In this document: in pieces, positions 18,452 to 28,651 of the stretch
How the letters are laid out: the number at the start of each line of letters is the position of its first letter
Numbering within the stretch: the first letter of the stretch is position 1
Assembly: GCA_947095585.1 (NCBI GenBank)
Contig: OX352762.1
Coordinates: forward strand, 32,278,669-32,342,668
Direction of reading: 5' to 3'
DNA length: 64,000 nucleotides
Origin: Nephrocerus scutellatus
Taxonomy: Eukaryota > Arthropoda > Insecta > Diptera > Pipunculidae
Program-made: the position numbers and the translations under genes
The notes under the pieces: model-generated
Database searches by the model: none
What the model was told of the DNA's origin: nothing
What the model saw: the letters and a program-made list of their open reading frames with translations, nothing else

Positions 18452-21251
18452 TCATTATCATCATATTTGGCTCTACAACCGGGGTCCGGTCCTGGCCTCC
18501 CGCAAAAAGTCTCTCCACCGGTCCCGATTTCGAGCCGATGTCATCCAGTTTGGCATCCCTAAACTCTTGGCGTCCTGGTCTACGCCATCCTTCCAGCGTA
18601 GGCTTGGCCGGCCTCGCTGTCGTGTTCCATAAATCCTACCGCAAAGGACTTTCCGAGCAGGATCCTCTTCGCTCATGCGAGCTAGGTGTCCTGCCCACCG
18701 GAGCCTACCGAGCTTAATTTTCTTCACGATGTCGACATCGCGGTAACGCTCGTAGATCTCATCATTATAGAGTCTCCGGAATCGTCCTTCTTCACATACG
18801 CGGCCAACAATTCTCCGTAAGACTTTTCTATCGAACGCGGCTAAGAGGTCAGAATGCTTTTTGCTAAGCACCCAAGTCTCGGATCCATATATAAGTACTG
18901 GTATGGCCATTGTCTTATATATCAGCAGCTTGGATGTTATGGTTAAGTTCCTGGATTTGAAGAGTCTTGACAGACTATAGTAGGCATTGTTGGCTTTAAG
19001 CAACCGTGCGCGAATTTCTGGTTCCATGCTGTTATCGCCTGCTATAGTCGACCCGAGATAGTTAAAGGATTGCACTACTTAAAATTCGCGCTCCACTATC
19101 TGAATTGAGGGACCAATGTTGGATCTTCTACTCGCAGACGTGGCCACCCTGTACTTTGTTTTGCTCTCATTTATGTGCAGCCCCAGATTTCGTGCCGCCT
19201 GCTCTATCTGGATGAAAACTTCCTGTACAGCTCTTTGGTTTCTACTAACGATGTCAATATCGTCTGCGTAAGCCAGTATCTGAATGGACTTATAGATGAT
19301 TGTTCCCCTCGCCGTTACGTCAGAGTCTCGGATCACTTTCTCCAACGCCGGGTTGAAGAGGACGCAGGCCAGTCCATCCCCTTGTCGGAGCCCATTATAG
19401 ATGTTGAATGGGCTTGATAGTGATCCGGATATTTTTACTTGGCTTATAACATTGGTCATGGTCAACCTACATACATGGTGTAGTGAGTTTTGAAACTCTA
19501 GACATTTTTCCATCACCTGCCTTAGGGTGTAAATCTGATCAGTTGTTGATTTGCCTGGGATGAAGCCACACTGGTATGGAGCAATGATGACTTTAGCGTA
19601 TGGGGCTATCCTGTCTTGAAGGATAGAGGAGAAAATCTTATACGCGGTACTGAACAACGTTATACCACGATAATTGCTGCATTTTGTGATATCTCCCTTC
19701 TTATGTATGGGGCACAAGATGCCTCTTCGCCAGTCTTCTGGCATAACTTCTTTTTCCCATACTTGCACTATTATTTCATGAATTGCTTGGTGTAATGTGG
19801 GGCCTCCTATTTTTATCAGTTCCATTGGGATCCCATCAGATTCCAGGGCCTTATTATTTTTGAGCCGATTTATCGCTCTGCTAACTTCGACTATGCTTGG
19901 TGGCGGCAGCATAGTATGATCTTCGGTCATTGGTGGAGCCTCCAATTCCTCAGTTAGCTGGCCATTTAGCAACTCATGAAAGTGCTCTTCCCATCGCTCT
20001 AAGATGTCTTTAAGATCGGCGATCACATAACCCTCTTTGTCCCTGCAGTATGTGAAACGCGGTGTATATTGCGTCATACCACGGACCCTTTGGTAGAACT
20101 TCCGCGCCTGGTGCGGTCCTTGCTCTCTGTACTGTTCCAGTTCACGGACGAGATTCTTCTCCCAGGCTGCTTTCTTTCGCCGGTGAACTGTTTTTTCATA
20201 TCTTCTGAGCTCTTTATATTCATGAGATTGTTGCATTTCTCGGTATGCAACATTCTTACGTTCAGTCGCTAGCTTACATTCGTCATCGAACCAGTCGTTT
20301 CGATCTCTACGACTACTGCCTAAGATAGAGTCAGCGGTACTTATGACAGTATTCTTAACGCGTGTCCATTTCTCTTCTACGCCCGAAATCTCTCCCTGCA
20401 TTTAGGGCGAGTCCTATCGCTTGACCGTAGTTGTTTCTGGTCTCTTCATTGCGAAGGGCAGCCGTGTTGACTCGAATCTGATTCGCGGATGCAGTCTTCC
20501 GTGATGATGCAATCCGCGCTCGGAGCACCATACCAACAAGATAGTGGTCCGAGTCGACGTTGGCACCTCGGTACGTTCGTACCGTCATCATGTTCGGGTT
20601 GTGGCGGCGGTCTATCAACACGTGGTCGATCTGGTTGCGAGTGGCTCCATCGGGAGATATCCAGGTTGCTTTGTACTCGCGTTTTTACGCGCAAACCTTG
20701 TACTCGCAACGACCAAATTATTGCTTGCTGCCATCTCTATGACTCGTTGTCCATTGTCGTTAGTGTTCTCGTGTAAGCTATGGGTGCCAATGTACTGCCT
20801 GAATACTGGCTCCCTACCTATATTTTAGCATTCATATCCCCCAGAATGATTTTGACATCATACTGGAGCAGGCATGGAGTTCCCGTTCGACTGATTCAAA
20901 GAATTCTTCTTTTTCATCATCTGGGGAATCCTCTGTAGGTGCGTGAACGTTTATGAGGCTTATGTTTTTAAATTTGCTCCGCACGCGAAAGGTGCATAGC
21001 CGTTCATTTACTGCATTACAGCCGATAACGGTGAGTTTCATTCTTTTGCTGACTAGAAACCCCACCAGCACATGATGTCTTGCATGACAGCTTAAATAAA
21101 TGTCATCTTCTAATTTTTGTAAGGCACCATTCCCTGTCCACCGCATCTCCTGAATTTGATCGCACTTCCACCAGTCAGATATAGTTACGGCCACATGCAA
21201 TTCTAGAGCATTCTGTGTTATTCCCCCTATTTCTGCTGATGGCTGACTGCC
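18452..21251 (-). pseudogene. LINE-1f, long copy: endonuclease/reverse transcriptase, inactivated
   Basis: About 2.8 kb, flanked by the duplication TATGATAATAG (18441-18451, 21252-21262). The 5' end is GGCAGTCAGCCATCAGCAG and the 3' end is CAAATATGATGATAATGA, a GAT-type tail, not poly-A. APE-like endonuclease pieces lie at 21200-20440 (SLINVHAPTEDS, NQIDH-type and DSDHYLVGM motifs). Reverse transcriptase follows (KVIIAPYQCGFIPGKSTT, NGLRQGDGLACVLFN, ILAYADDIDIV), then a C-terminal region (RLRWAGHLARM, RQRGRPSLRWKDGVDQDAK). Lesions: endonuclease frameshifts; a deletion joining LHHV to CRLTMTN that removes RT motif A; a Glu-to-stop change at 19079-19081 that splits the 440- and 200-residue frames. 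Size, single ORF and tail fit an RTE-type LINE; the clade is inferred. Confidence 0.85.
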
Positions 21252-21365
21252 TATGATAATAGTACTTCACAATAATTCTCCTAAGCCCTCTTCATCAGCT
21301 GTTGTAACTTAGTTTTCCTGATTTGCAGCTAAGAGGTAAGCTGGCTACTGTACCTCATTCATCTG
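21252..21365 (-). other. gag 3' remnant and partial 3' LTR segment
   Basis: 21285-21365 is residual sequence after the gag stop. 21252-21284 matches the LTR (TATGATAATAGTACTTCACA, then AATAATTCTCCTA) at 23240-23272. The join marks where pol and the first ~500 bp of the 3' LTR were lost. Confidence 0.7.
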
Positions 21366-22892
21366 TTATGCGCCTATCTGCCGTAAATGTTCAGGCCTTT
21401 TAACACGATTCACTGGCTGTTTGGTAGTTTGTGTTGGTCTTGGTTCCTTGCAGTCGCGAATGAAATGACCAGGTTTCTGGCATCTAAAACATTTTGGACG
21501 AGAATTAGATGTGGAATTCATGGTGTTCTGGAAGCGTCCAGTCTTTGATTTTCTAATCTTCTCATCAATGAGGGCTTCTATTTGTGTGATGTCCTCAGTT
21601 TCCAGCTTGCGCAATCTTACTAAATCAGTGGACAAACTGGCTCTAGCTGCTTCGTATTCCAAAGCCGATGCCAATACTTCATTCATCGACTTTCCTCTGG
21701 CTGTTGTCCTCAAATGAAGTTTTAATTGCTCATCTCGGAAAGCATTAATGAACGCATCTACTGCTAGTCCGTCCAAGATACCAGCCGGAACCCCACAATA
21801 GGCTCGTCGTGCTAACTTGGTTATTTCCCGTTCTAATTCTTGAAGTCGTTCTCCTCGCTGTTGTTTTTTCATCTGGAGCTGTTTTTTGCTTAGCTCCTGT
21901 GTGTGAGACTGTCCATAGCGCAAGTCCAACTCTTTCAAGATTCTTCCGGAACTCATCTCAGCATTTGGAATCATTTGCAACACATCAGCCGCTTTGCCCC
22001 TCAACGCTAGGATCAAAGAATTTAGTTGCTCTTCAGCACCCCATCCATTGTGTTTTACAGCAGCTGCAAACTGGACTTTGAAATTTTCAAAAGCTGTGTC
22101 GCCATCGAACGCAGGTGGCTTCAAAATTCCGTTCTGGTTACTAGAAGATTCTGGAATGACTCTGGTACTGCTTTGTTGAGTGTTTTCCCTGACGAATTGG
22201 GGACGATTGTCTAGCCGGGTCTCAATCTCCTTTATTTTTCCTTCAAGACCACTCACCTTTCCTGTCATATTCGTTTCGAGCGATTTCACTTCCTCTTGAA
22301 ATGTTGCTTGAACTTCATTTATTTCACCTTTAAGTGATTCCATCTTCTGATTTTGCTGATCAAATTTGGAGTTCAATTCCTGTTTCAGTTCTTGGCTTTG
22401 TTTCTGCGATTGTTGAATTTGCTGTTCGAACTTAGCGGTTAGTTTAGAATTTAACTGCTGATTTAGCTGATCCAATTCTTTCTTCAGCTTTTGGCTTTGC
22501 TGTTCCAACTTGTCGCTTATTTGAAAATTCAATTCCTGCTTCTGTCGATTAATTTTCTCGTTTAGTTTGGAACTCAATTCTAGATTCATTTTATTGTTCT
22601 CCTGACTCTGTTGCTGCGATTGTTCACTTTGCTGTTTCATTTGCTGCATTAGAGCATTAAGCATCGCTTCAATGTTTGGTGCTTCTTTATCTTCCGAAGT
22701 AGCCGTTTTTCGCTCCACTAACTCCGTCTCAATTGAAAACGGTACACCAGCCTGCTGTTTTTCTGCTTTAACGACTTGTTGTAAACGGAGAAATAGCTCT
22801 TGCTTATTTCCTGCAGTACTTAGACCTCGCCGTCCAAGCTCTTCTTTAAGCTCCTGGGAACTATAGGATTTAATGTTCACTGCACTTTCCAT
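21366..22892 (-). CDS. gag: retrotransposon Gag with SAP domain and zinc knuckle
   Basis: Uninterrupted 508-residue frame. Residues ~9-43 (SSQELKEELGRRGLSTAGNK and following LRL) fit a SAP fold, a DNA-binding helix-extended-helix motif that is unusual at a Gag N-terminus. Residues ~75-225 are glutamine-rich with repeated heptad-like QQ.L...L patterns, predicted as a coiled coil. Residues ~258-430 look like the capsid-type Retrotrans_gag region (PPAFDGDTAFENFKVQF, ALRGKAADVLQMIP, FINAFRDEQLKLHLR). A CCHC knuckle, CFRCQKPGHFIRDC, is at 468-481. The start at 22892 is the first Met of the frame, ~150 bases inside the LTR. Gag would package the element RNA into particles; no pol follows. A decaying element would be expected to carry stops, so the open frame is notable. 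Confidence 0.85.
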   Translation of the reverse strand: MESAVNIKSYSSQELKEELGRRGLSTAGNKQELFLRLQQVVKAEKQQAGVPFSIETELVERKTATSEDKEAPNIEAMLNALMQQMKQQSEQSQQQSQENNKMNLELSSKLNEKINRQKQELNFQISDKLEQQSQKLKKELDQLNQQLNSKLTAKFEQQIQQSQKQSQELKQELNSKFDQQNQKMESLKGEINEVQATFQEEVKSLETNMTGKVSGLEGKIKEIETRLDNRPQFVRENTQQSSTRVIPESSSNQNGILKPPAFDGDTAFENFKVQFAAAVKHNGWGAEEQLNSLILALRGKAADVLQMIPNAEMSSGRILKELDLRYGQSHTQELSKKQLQMKKQQRGERLQELEREITKLARRAYCGVPAGILDGLAVDAFINAFRDEQLKLHLRTTARGKSMNEVLASALEYEAARASLSTDLVRLRKLETEDITQIEALIDEKIRKSKTGRFQNTMNSTSNSRPKCFRCQKPGHFIRDCKEPRPTQTTKQPVNRVKRPEHLRQIGA

Positions 22893-23045
22893 TTTATTGT
22901 TTAATGCTATCAGTTTGTAAAATCACCAATTAATTTATTTATTGTTCAACGATTTGTAAAATCTTTCTATCTCTCAATTTGCAAAAATTTAGTGTCTCTC
23001 AATTTACACGATTTGCAAAATTTTAGTGTCTTCCGATTTGCAAAA
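22893..23045 (-). other. gypsy-type element leader with short direct repeats
   Basis: Between the primer-binding site and the gag start, the motif ATTTGCAAAATTTTAGTGTC/TCTC recurs in variants at about 22945, 22977, 23005 and 23032. Confidence 0.55.
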
Positions 23046-23062
23046 TCCCACTTCTGACACCA
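23046..23062 (-). other. primer-binding site (tRNA complement)
   Basis: TGGTGTCAGAAGTGGGA lies two bases inside the 5' LTR. The leading TGG complements the CCA tail of a tRNA, and the rest would pair with its acceptor stem and T arm. The tRNA species was not determined. Confidence 0.75.
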
Positions 23063-23064
23063 AT

Positions 23065-23781
23065 TGTTACGAAATTCAGGCTTTCGAGTTCGTAAAGGAT
23101 TTTGCAAATAAAACACAACATTAATTAATAATAATTAATAATAATTAATTCACAAATAATAACTTTAATGAACAACAATAAAATTAACTCAAGTTCACAA
23201 TTTATGATGGTGATTACTTTAAATGTACACAAGAACACTTATGATAATAGTACTTCACAATAATCCTCCTAGGTTATAGCTTTATCACTTTACAAGAACT
23301 TTTACAACTGCACTGGTTAACTAATCATCTTACTTCGGCCTAACGCCTCTATTTATACTCAATCATAAGCTTCCGGAAACTTCTAATATTGTATACAGAA
23401 ATATCCAGAAAATTGTACCCTTATTCCCTTATTTACAACTAACGACACTTATATGTAATGAGTCATCTTCTAAAAATAGACTTCATGTTCAATCATGTTC
23501 TTTTACAAAAACCGGGCAAACTGGTTTGACTACTTGTTTTGACCAGTACACAATGATTCAAACTTGGAGGCGGTTACATTTCAAATAATCTAATAGTCTT
23601 AGCCTAAAAGTATGCTTCATATTTTTAGTGTGCAGTATTTTCTTAATTCTAATTTTAGTAATTATTTTTGGTACATTGCGATTTATCTAGGATTCGAACC
23701 AACTACTCTACTTTATTTACATTGCTATTTATCTTAGGATTATAATTCTATTCTATTCGCTACTAACTATTTTTCGTAACA
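23065..23781 (-). repeat. 5' LTR, 717 bp
   Basis: It runs from TGTTACGAAAAATAG at 23781 (minus strand) to CGTAACA at 23065, with terminal TG...CA. A TATA box (TATAAATA, minus strand) lies at 23350-23357, in a position suitable for the U3/R boundary. The distal ~200 bp (23065-23272) can be aligned with 18279-18451 plus 21252-21284. That alignment shows a handful of substitutions and a small expansion of an AATTAATA motif. Confidence 0.85.
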
Positions 23782-24724
23782 ATATGCTTAAAATCGAAGT
23801 TCTAAACTTTATATCTAAAGCAATATAGTATATTACACCTTTCACCTTTAATTTGATATCAATACTTAGGACCGCCCACTTTTAAACAAGCCCCTGCTAA
23901 ACTTTCAGGAGAAATTAGTTTTTTGGCTCTAACTCTGTCAAAGGGGGTTGAATTGAACCTAATTTTTTACAATATGAATGGTATTTTTATTACCTTTCAT
24001 ACGATACCAATTAATTGTTGCACATGCCTGTTTTTGTATGGGAAAAACTCAATAATATTATATTTCACTCAATTATATGAAAAACCACATGCACCAGGTA
24101 CAAATTGATCAAACTTCCGTTTAAGCTCATAGTACGGCTGGGTAGAAGTAATTTTCACCTTTCAGTTGATACCAATACTTAGGGCCACCAATTTTAAACA
24201 CGCCCCCTGCTGAACTGTAATGTGAAAATCATTATTTGGCTCTAACTCTGTCGAGGGAATTTGGATTGGACCCAATTTTTTATAGGACGGAAGGTATTTT
24301 TATTGACTTTTATATAATACTAGTTAACCACCTAACATCCATCAAACCTCTTAGAAAAATGTAGTTTTAAAAAAAGAGCTCAAAACTTTGAAAGCCCCTC
24401 TCCCCTTAAGGGGGAATTTCCACCAAACAAGATTGCGGTTTTCTAGGTCTGCTCAATAAGGGCTTTGGGAGGTGTTCGAAAGCCGTAACCCTTTGGCCCC
24501 TAGATCGCACTTAAGCCATAAATGTAATACAATTCGGAATATTTATTTTTTATATACATATCTATACTAGTTTAATATCAATATATTAATAATTCGTTCT
24601 TAAATATAGCATAAAAACTAAAAACGCTTTACTCGAAAAGAAAATAATTTAAATTGACGGCACAAAAAAATATTTTATTTTTGACTTTTCAGTCTAATTA
24701 GAACTAGTAACACACAAAGATAAC
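23782..24724. repeat. two ~311-bp direct repeat units and spacer
   Basis: A block beginning CACCTTTAATTTGATATCAA, then TACTTAGGACCGCCCAC (about 23838), recurs at about 24157 as CACCTTTCAGTTGATACCAA with TACTTAGGGCCACCAA. Both copies continue with GCCCCTGCTGAACT-like and TTGGCTCTAACTCTGTC sequence, then an AATTTTTTA and GGTATTTTTATT series. Divergence is about 20%. 24400-24724 carries CCCCTCTCCCCTTAAGGGGG and then AT-rich DNA with no further motif. Confidence 0.6.
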
Positions 24725-24830
24725 ACGAGAATACAAATTTGTGGAATGAAATTATTCAGCGATAAAACGAACATTCCATTCCATCTCACTAAACCGGAAT
24801 CTACCTACAGGTCTGCTGATATTTTATTTT

Positions 24831-26149
24831 CACACGCCCATAGACGAAAGTGACTGTTTCGTACGCTATAAACTAGCCTCGAAAGTAGCCCATAACAACA
24901 CTAGTTATGTTATGATATAAACGTCTTTTGTTATTTACTACAATCTCAGCGAGCACATTGCGCATGAGCAAGAATCCTCTTTTGTTTGTCGTTTGTGATT
25001 TCTGCTTCTCTCTCGATTTAGCAGAACAACCGGTTTGGACGCGTGAAAAATTCATTTCTTTGTTATTTACTGCAGTCACAGCGAACACACATTCTCACAT
25101 TTCTGCTTCTCTCTCTCGATTTAGCAGAAAAACTGGTTTGGACGCGTGAAAAATAGCGTACATGACTTGCAGAAAAGTGCCCATCGTGCTCGTTAGATTG
25201 CCGAAGATCGTCAAGCTTCGACCTCGCACGATAAACTCCACTTTCACTGCTCGTTCTGTAATATACTATTTCACACGCCCATAGACGAAAGTGACCGTTT
25301 CGTACGCTATAAACTAGCCTCGAAAGTAGCCCATAACAACACTAGTTATGTTATGATATAAACGTCTTTTGTTATTTACTACAATCTCAGCGAACACATT
25401 GCGCATGAGCAAGAATTCTCTTTTGTTTGTCGTTTGTGATTTCTGCTTCTCTCTCAAATTAGCAGAAAAACCGGTTTGGACGCGTGAAAAATTCATTTCT
25501 TTGTTATTTACTGCAGTCACAGCGAACACACATTCTCACATTTCTGCTTCTCTCTCGATTTTGCAAAAAAAACCGGTTTGGACGCGTGAAAAATAGCGTA
25601 CACGACTTGCAGAAAAGTGCTCATCGTGCTCGTTAGATTGCCGAAGATCGTCAAGCTTCGACCTCGCACGATAAACTCCACTTTCCTTGCTCGTTCTGTA
25701 ATATACTATTTCACACGCCCATAGACGAAAGTGACCGTTTCGTACGCTATAAACTAGCCTCGAAAGTAGTCCATAACAACACTAGTTATGTTATGATATA
25801 AACGTCTTTTGTTATTTACTACAATCTCAGCGAACACATTGCGCATGAGCAAGAATTCTCTTTTGTTTGTCGTTTGTGATTTCTGCTTCTCTCTCAAATT
25901 ATCAGAAAAACCGGTTTGGACGCGTGAAAAATGCATTTCTTTGTTATTTACTGCAGTCACAGCGAACACACATTCTCACATTTCTGCTTCTCTCTCGATT
26001 TTGCAAAAAAAAACCGGTTTGGACGCGTGAAAAATAGCGTACACGACTTGCAGAAAAGTGCTCATCGTGCTCGTTAGATTGCCGAAGATCGTCAAGCTTC
26101 GACCTCGCACGATAAACTCCACTTTCCTTGCTCGTTCTGTAATATACTA
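24831..26149. repeat. three tandem 440-bp units (copy 1)
   Basis: Units start with CACACGCCCATAGACGAAAG at 24831, 25272 and 25712 and end with TCGTTCTGTAATATACTAT. Each unit also has a two-fold internal repeat of ~150 bp: TTTGTTATTTACTACAATCT / TTTGTTATTTACTGCAGTCA, then CAGCGAACACA, TTTCTGCTTCTCTCTC, GGTTTGGACGCGTGAAAAA. An imperfect palindrome with CATAACA, ACTAGT and TGTTATG lies ~85 bp into each unit. The first unit is more diverged than the second and third. The 71-75-residue frames on both strands are consequences of the repeat. Confidence 0.88.
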
Positions 26150-26254
26150 TTGTCACTCTATGAATTTGTTGCACTGCCTCGAAGCCGAACTGGTGGTTAG
26201 GTATAGTGAAGTTTTGTTATAGGATATGTTCTAGTCTGTTGCAAGACCCTGGGG

Positions 26255-26345
26255 TCTTATTACTACCAAATTTGTATAGAAAGTGTTGTCATCGGAGATA
26301 CAGATGCCTGCAAAGACTGAATAAAATCGGGCTTTGAGAAGTGTA
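26255..26345 (+). repeat. family A monomer scrap (also at 28757-28847)
   Basis: CAAATTTGTATAGAAAGTGT, CATCGGAGATACAGATG and AATAAAATCGGGCTTTGAGA are family A monomer and 3'-side motifs. The microsatellite and terminal motif are missing. Confidence 0.6.
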
Positions 26346-26397
26346 ATAAGATTACACGATCTCGACTACTTATCGTCTACTATATTGGCACATTACA

Positions 26398-26905
26398 CGG
26401 TCATTAATAATGCCATTATTATTAATGATGACGAAATCATAAATCCGGTTTCACATCATTTCTTACGCGCTGTTTCCTCGCCAAATAACAATAATCATAC
26501 AATGCAAACACCGAGACGGAGGCAGAGACAATTTAGAACATATATATTAGTGGGCGGTAAAGTTGGTAGCTGTGATCACCGAAATTATGAACGAAACCAC
26601 AACGTATGACCTACCAAACTCATTATTTAGAACACATATTACATTAAGATACAGATGCAACAAAAACATATGTTTTCCCATGCTCGATAACATATGTTCT
26701 AAATTTTTTTTTATTTAATTTTTTCAGTGATAACTCCATATTTTTACTCCCACAAGCAAATTTTTTATTGTAGCATTATTGTTATTTGACGAGGAAACGC
26801 GCGTTAGCCTCATTATCCATTGCTTCGACTTATTCAATCATTCTTGATGTCATTATCAGCAAAATATTCTAATATTAATGAACGCGTAATTGTCTTAAAG
26901 CCAAA
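26398..26905. mobile_element. inverted-repeat (MITE-like) element, copy 1
   Basis: GTTTCCTCGCCAAATAACAA followed by TAAT (about 26471) mirrors ATTATTGTTATTTGACGAGG AAAC (about 26775). Weaker pairing extends outwards through TCATTAATAATG on the left and CATTAATATT-type sequence on the right. The centre holds a hairpin-prone AACATATGTTTT...AACATATGTT pair (26668-26702). No coding content; probable non-autonomous DNA element. Confidence 0.55.
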
Positions 26906-26997
26906 GAAAAATATTTCTCACCACATGCTATGCAAGGTCAAAAATAAAAGCACGCGGGAGTATTAACTCGCTTAGTTCAAAATCTAAAACCTTATCA

Positions 26998-27222
26998 CCA
27001 AATCTTGTGATCAATTGTTAGCCCACTTCCTAAAGCCCGATTTTATTCAAACTTTGCACACAAGTGTGTTACCATGACAACCCTTTCTATTAAACTTCGG
27101 GCCCCCTCGGACCTCCCATACAAATACATTACAAAATTTACCAGATTTTCTTAAAAAATTTTATGCATGTGTAGCTCCGATGTACAAAACTTTTTGTTAA
27201 ATTTTTAGGCTAATCGAAGCCT
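26998..27222 (-). repeat. family A 3'-side scrap, inverted (also at 29499-29724)
   Basis: TCTTGTGATCAATTGTTAGC, CCACTTCCTAAAGCCCG and two inverted monomers are recognisable. The duplication boundary falls inside this scrap. Confidence 0.6.
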
Positions 27223-27331
27223 CCAACGAGAATACAAATTTGTGGAATGAAATTATTCAGCGATAAAACGAACATTCCATTCCATCTCACTAAACCGGAA
27301 TCTACCTACAGGTCTGCTGATATTTTATTTT

Positions 27332-28651
27332 CACACGCCCATAGACGAAAGTGACTGTTTCGTACGCTATAAACTAGCCTCGAAAGTAGCCCATAACAAC
27401 ACTAGTTATGTTATGATATAAACGTCTTTTGTTATTTACTACAATCTCAGCGAGCACATTGCGCATGAGCAAGAATCCTCTTTTGTTTGTCGTTTGTGAT
27501 TTCTGCTTCTCTCTCGATTTAGCAGAACAACCGGTTTGGACGCGTGAAAAATTCATTTCTTTGTTATTTACTGCAGTCACAGCGAACACACATTCTCACA
27601 TTTCTGCTTCTCTCTCTCGATTTAGCAGAAAAACTGGTTTGGACGCGTGAAAAATAGCGTACATGACTTGCAGAAAAGTGCCCATCGTGCTCGTTAGATT
27701 GCCGAAGATCGTCAAGCTTCGACCTCGCACGATAAACTCCACTTTCACTGCTCGTTCTGTAATATACTATTTCACACGCCCATAGACGAAAGTGACCGTT
27801 TCGTACGCTATAAACTAGCCTCGAAAGTAGCCCATAACAACACTAGTTATGTTATGATATAAACGTCTTTTGTTATTTACTACAATCTCAGCGAACACAT
27901 TGCGCATGAGCAAGAATTCTCTTTTGTTTGTCGTTTGTGATTTCTGCTTCTCTCTCAAATTAGCAGAAAAACCGGTTTGGACGCGTGAAAAATTCATTTC
28001 TTTGTTATTTACTGCAGTCACAGCGAACACACATTCTCACATTTCTGCTTCTCTCTCGATTTTGCAAAAAAAACCGGTTTGGACGCGTGAAAAATAGCGT
28101 ACACGACTTGCAGAAAAGTGCTCATCGTGCTCGTTAGATTGCCGAAGATCGTCAAGCTTCGACCTCGCACGATAAACTCCACTTTCCTTGCTCGTTCTGT
28201 AATATACTATTTCACACGCCCATAGACGAAAGTGACCGTTTCGTACGCTATAAACTAGCCTCGAAAGTAGCCCATAACAACACTAGTTATGTTATGATAT
28301 AAACGTCTTTTGTTATTTACTACAATCTCAGCGAACACATTGCGCATGAGCAAGAATTCTCTTTTGTTTGTCGTTTGTGATTTCTGCTTCTCTCTCAAAT
28401 TATCAGAAAAACCGGTTTGGACGCGTGAAAAATGCATTTCTTTGTTATTTACTGCAGTCACAGCGAACACACATTCTCACATTTCTGCTTCTCTCTCGAT
28501 TTTGCAAAAAAAAAACCGGTTTGGACGCGTGAAAAATAGCGTACACGACTTGCAGAAAAGTGCTCATCGTGCTCGTTAGATTGCCGAAGATCGTCAAGCT
28601 TCGACCTCGCACGATAAACTCCACTTTCCTTGCTCGTTCTGTAATATACTA
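27332..28651. repeat. three tandem 440-bp units (copy 2)
   Basis: Units start at 27332, 27773 and 28213, with the same order of variants as in copy 1. So the whole three-unit block was duplicated together rather than expanded unit by unit. Confidence 0.88.

Larger units (their letters stand above)
18279..23781 (-). mobile_element. Ty3/gypsy-type LTR retrotransposon, pol-deleted, with nested LINE
   Basis: On the minus strand the order is complete 5' LTR (23781-23065), primer-binding site (23062-23046), gag (22892-21366), a short remnant, then only the terminal part of the 3' LTR (21284-21252 and 18451-18279), which is split by a LINE. Both LTR outer ends are TGTTACG/CGTAACA, and the element is flanked by ATAT on both sides (18275-18278 and 23782-23785); a 4-bp duplication fits Ty3/gypsy. 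Protease, reverse transcriptase, RNase H and integrase are all missing: the DNA goes from the gag stop to the middle of the 3' LTR within ~80 bp. The cause is therefore a deletion or a template jump, and any movement would have to be in trans. Confidence 0.87.
24725..27224. repeat. 2.5-kb tandem duplication, copy 1
   Basis: It starts at ACGAGAATACAAATTTGTGG and ends at GGCTAATCGAAGCCT (27222). The same sequence starts again at 27226. Only two differences were noticed by eye: T versus C at 25771/28272, and one base in a poly-A tract near 26010/28510. Contents in order: three 440-bp repeats, a family A scrap (26255-26345), an inverted-repeat element (26398-26905) and a family A scrap (26998-27222). 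Confidence 0.9.

Noticed and set aside
18473..20401. Host gene of the craniofacial-development-protein/endonuclease type
   Set aside because: The same coding sequence occurs in at least nine broken copies with LINE ends and a target duplication; it is a retrotransposon.
21366..22892. Domesticated host gene derived from gag
   Set aside because: It still sits behind a complete LTR and primer-binding site in the expected order, so domestication is not needed; kept only as a hypothesis to test.
24873..25088. Conserved 71-residue frame repeated six times on each strand
   Set aside because: It is repeated because the DNA is a 440-bp tandem repeat; both strands are equally open and there is no codon-level signal.
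26334..26609. 91-residue frame duplicated at 28836-29111
   Set aside because: It spans family A scrap and inverted-repeat element sequence; the identity of the two copies only reflects the 2.5-kb duplication.
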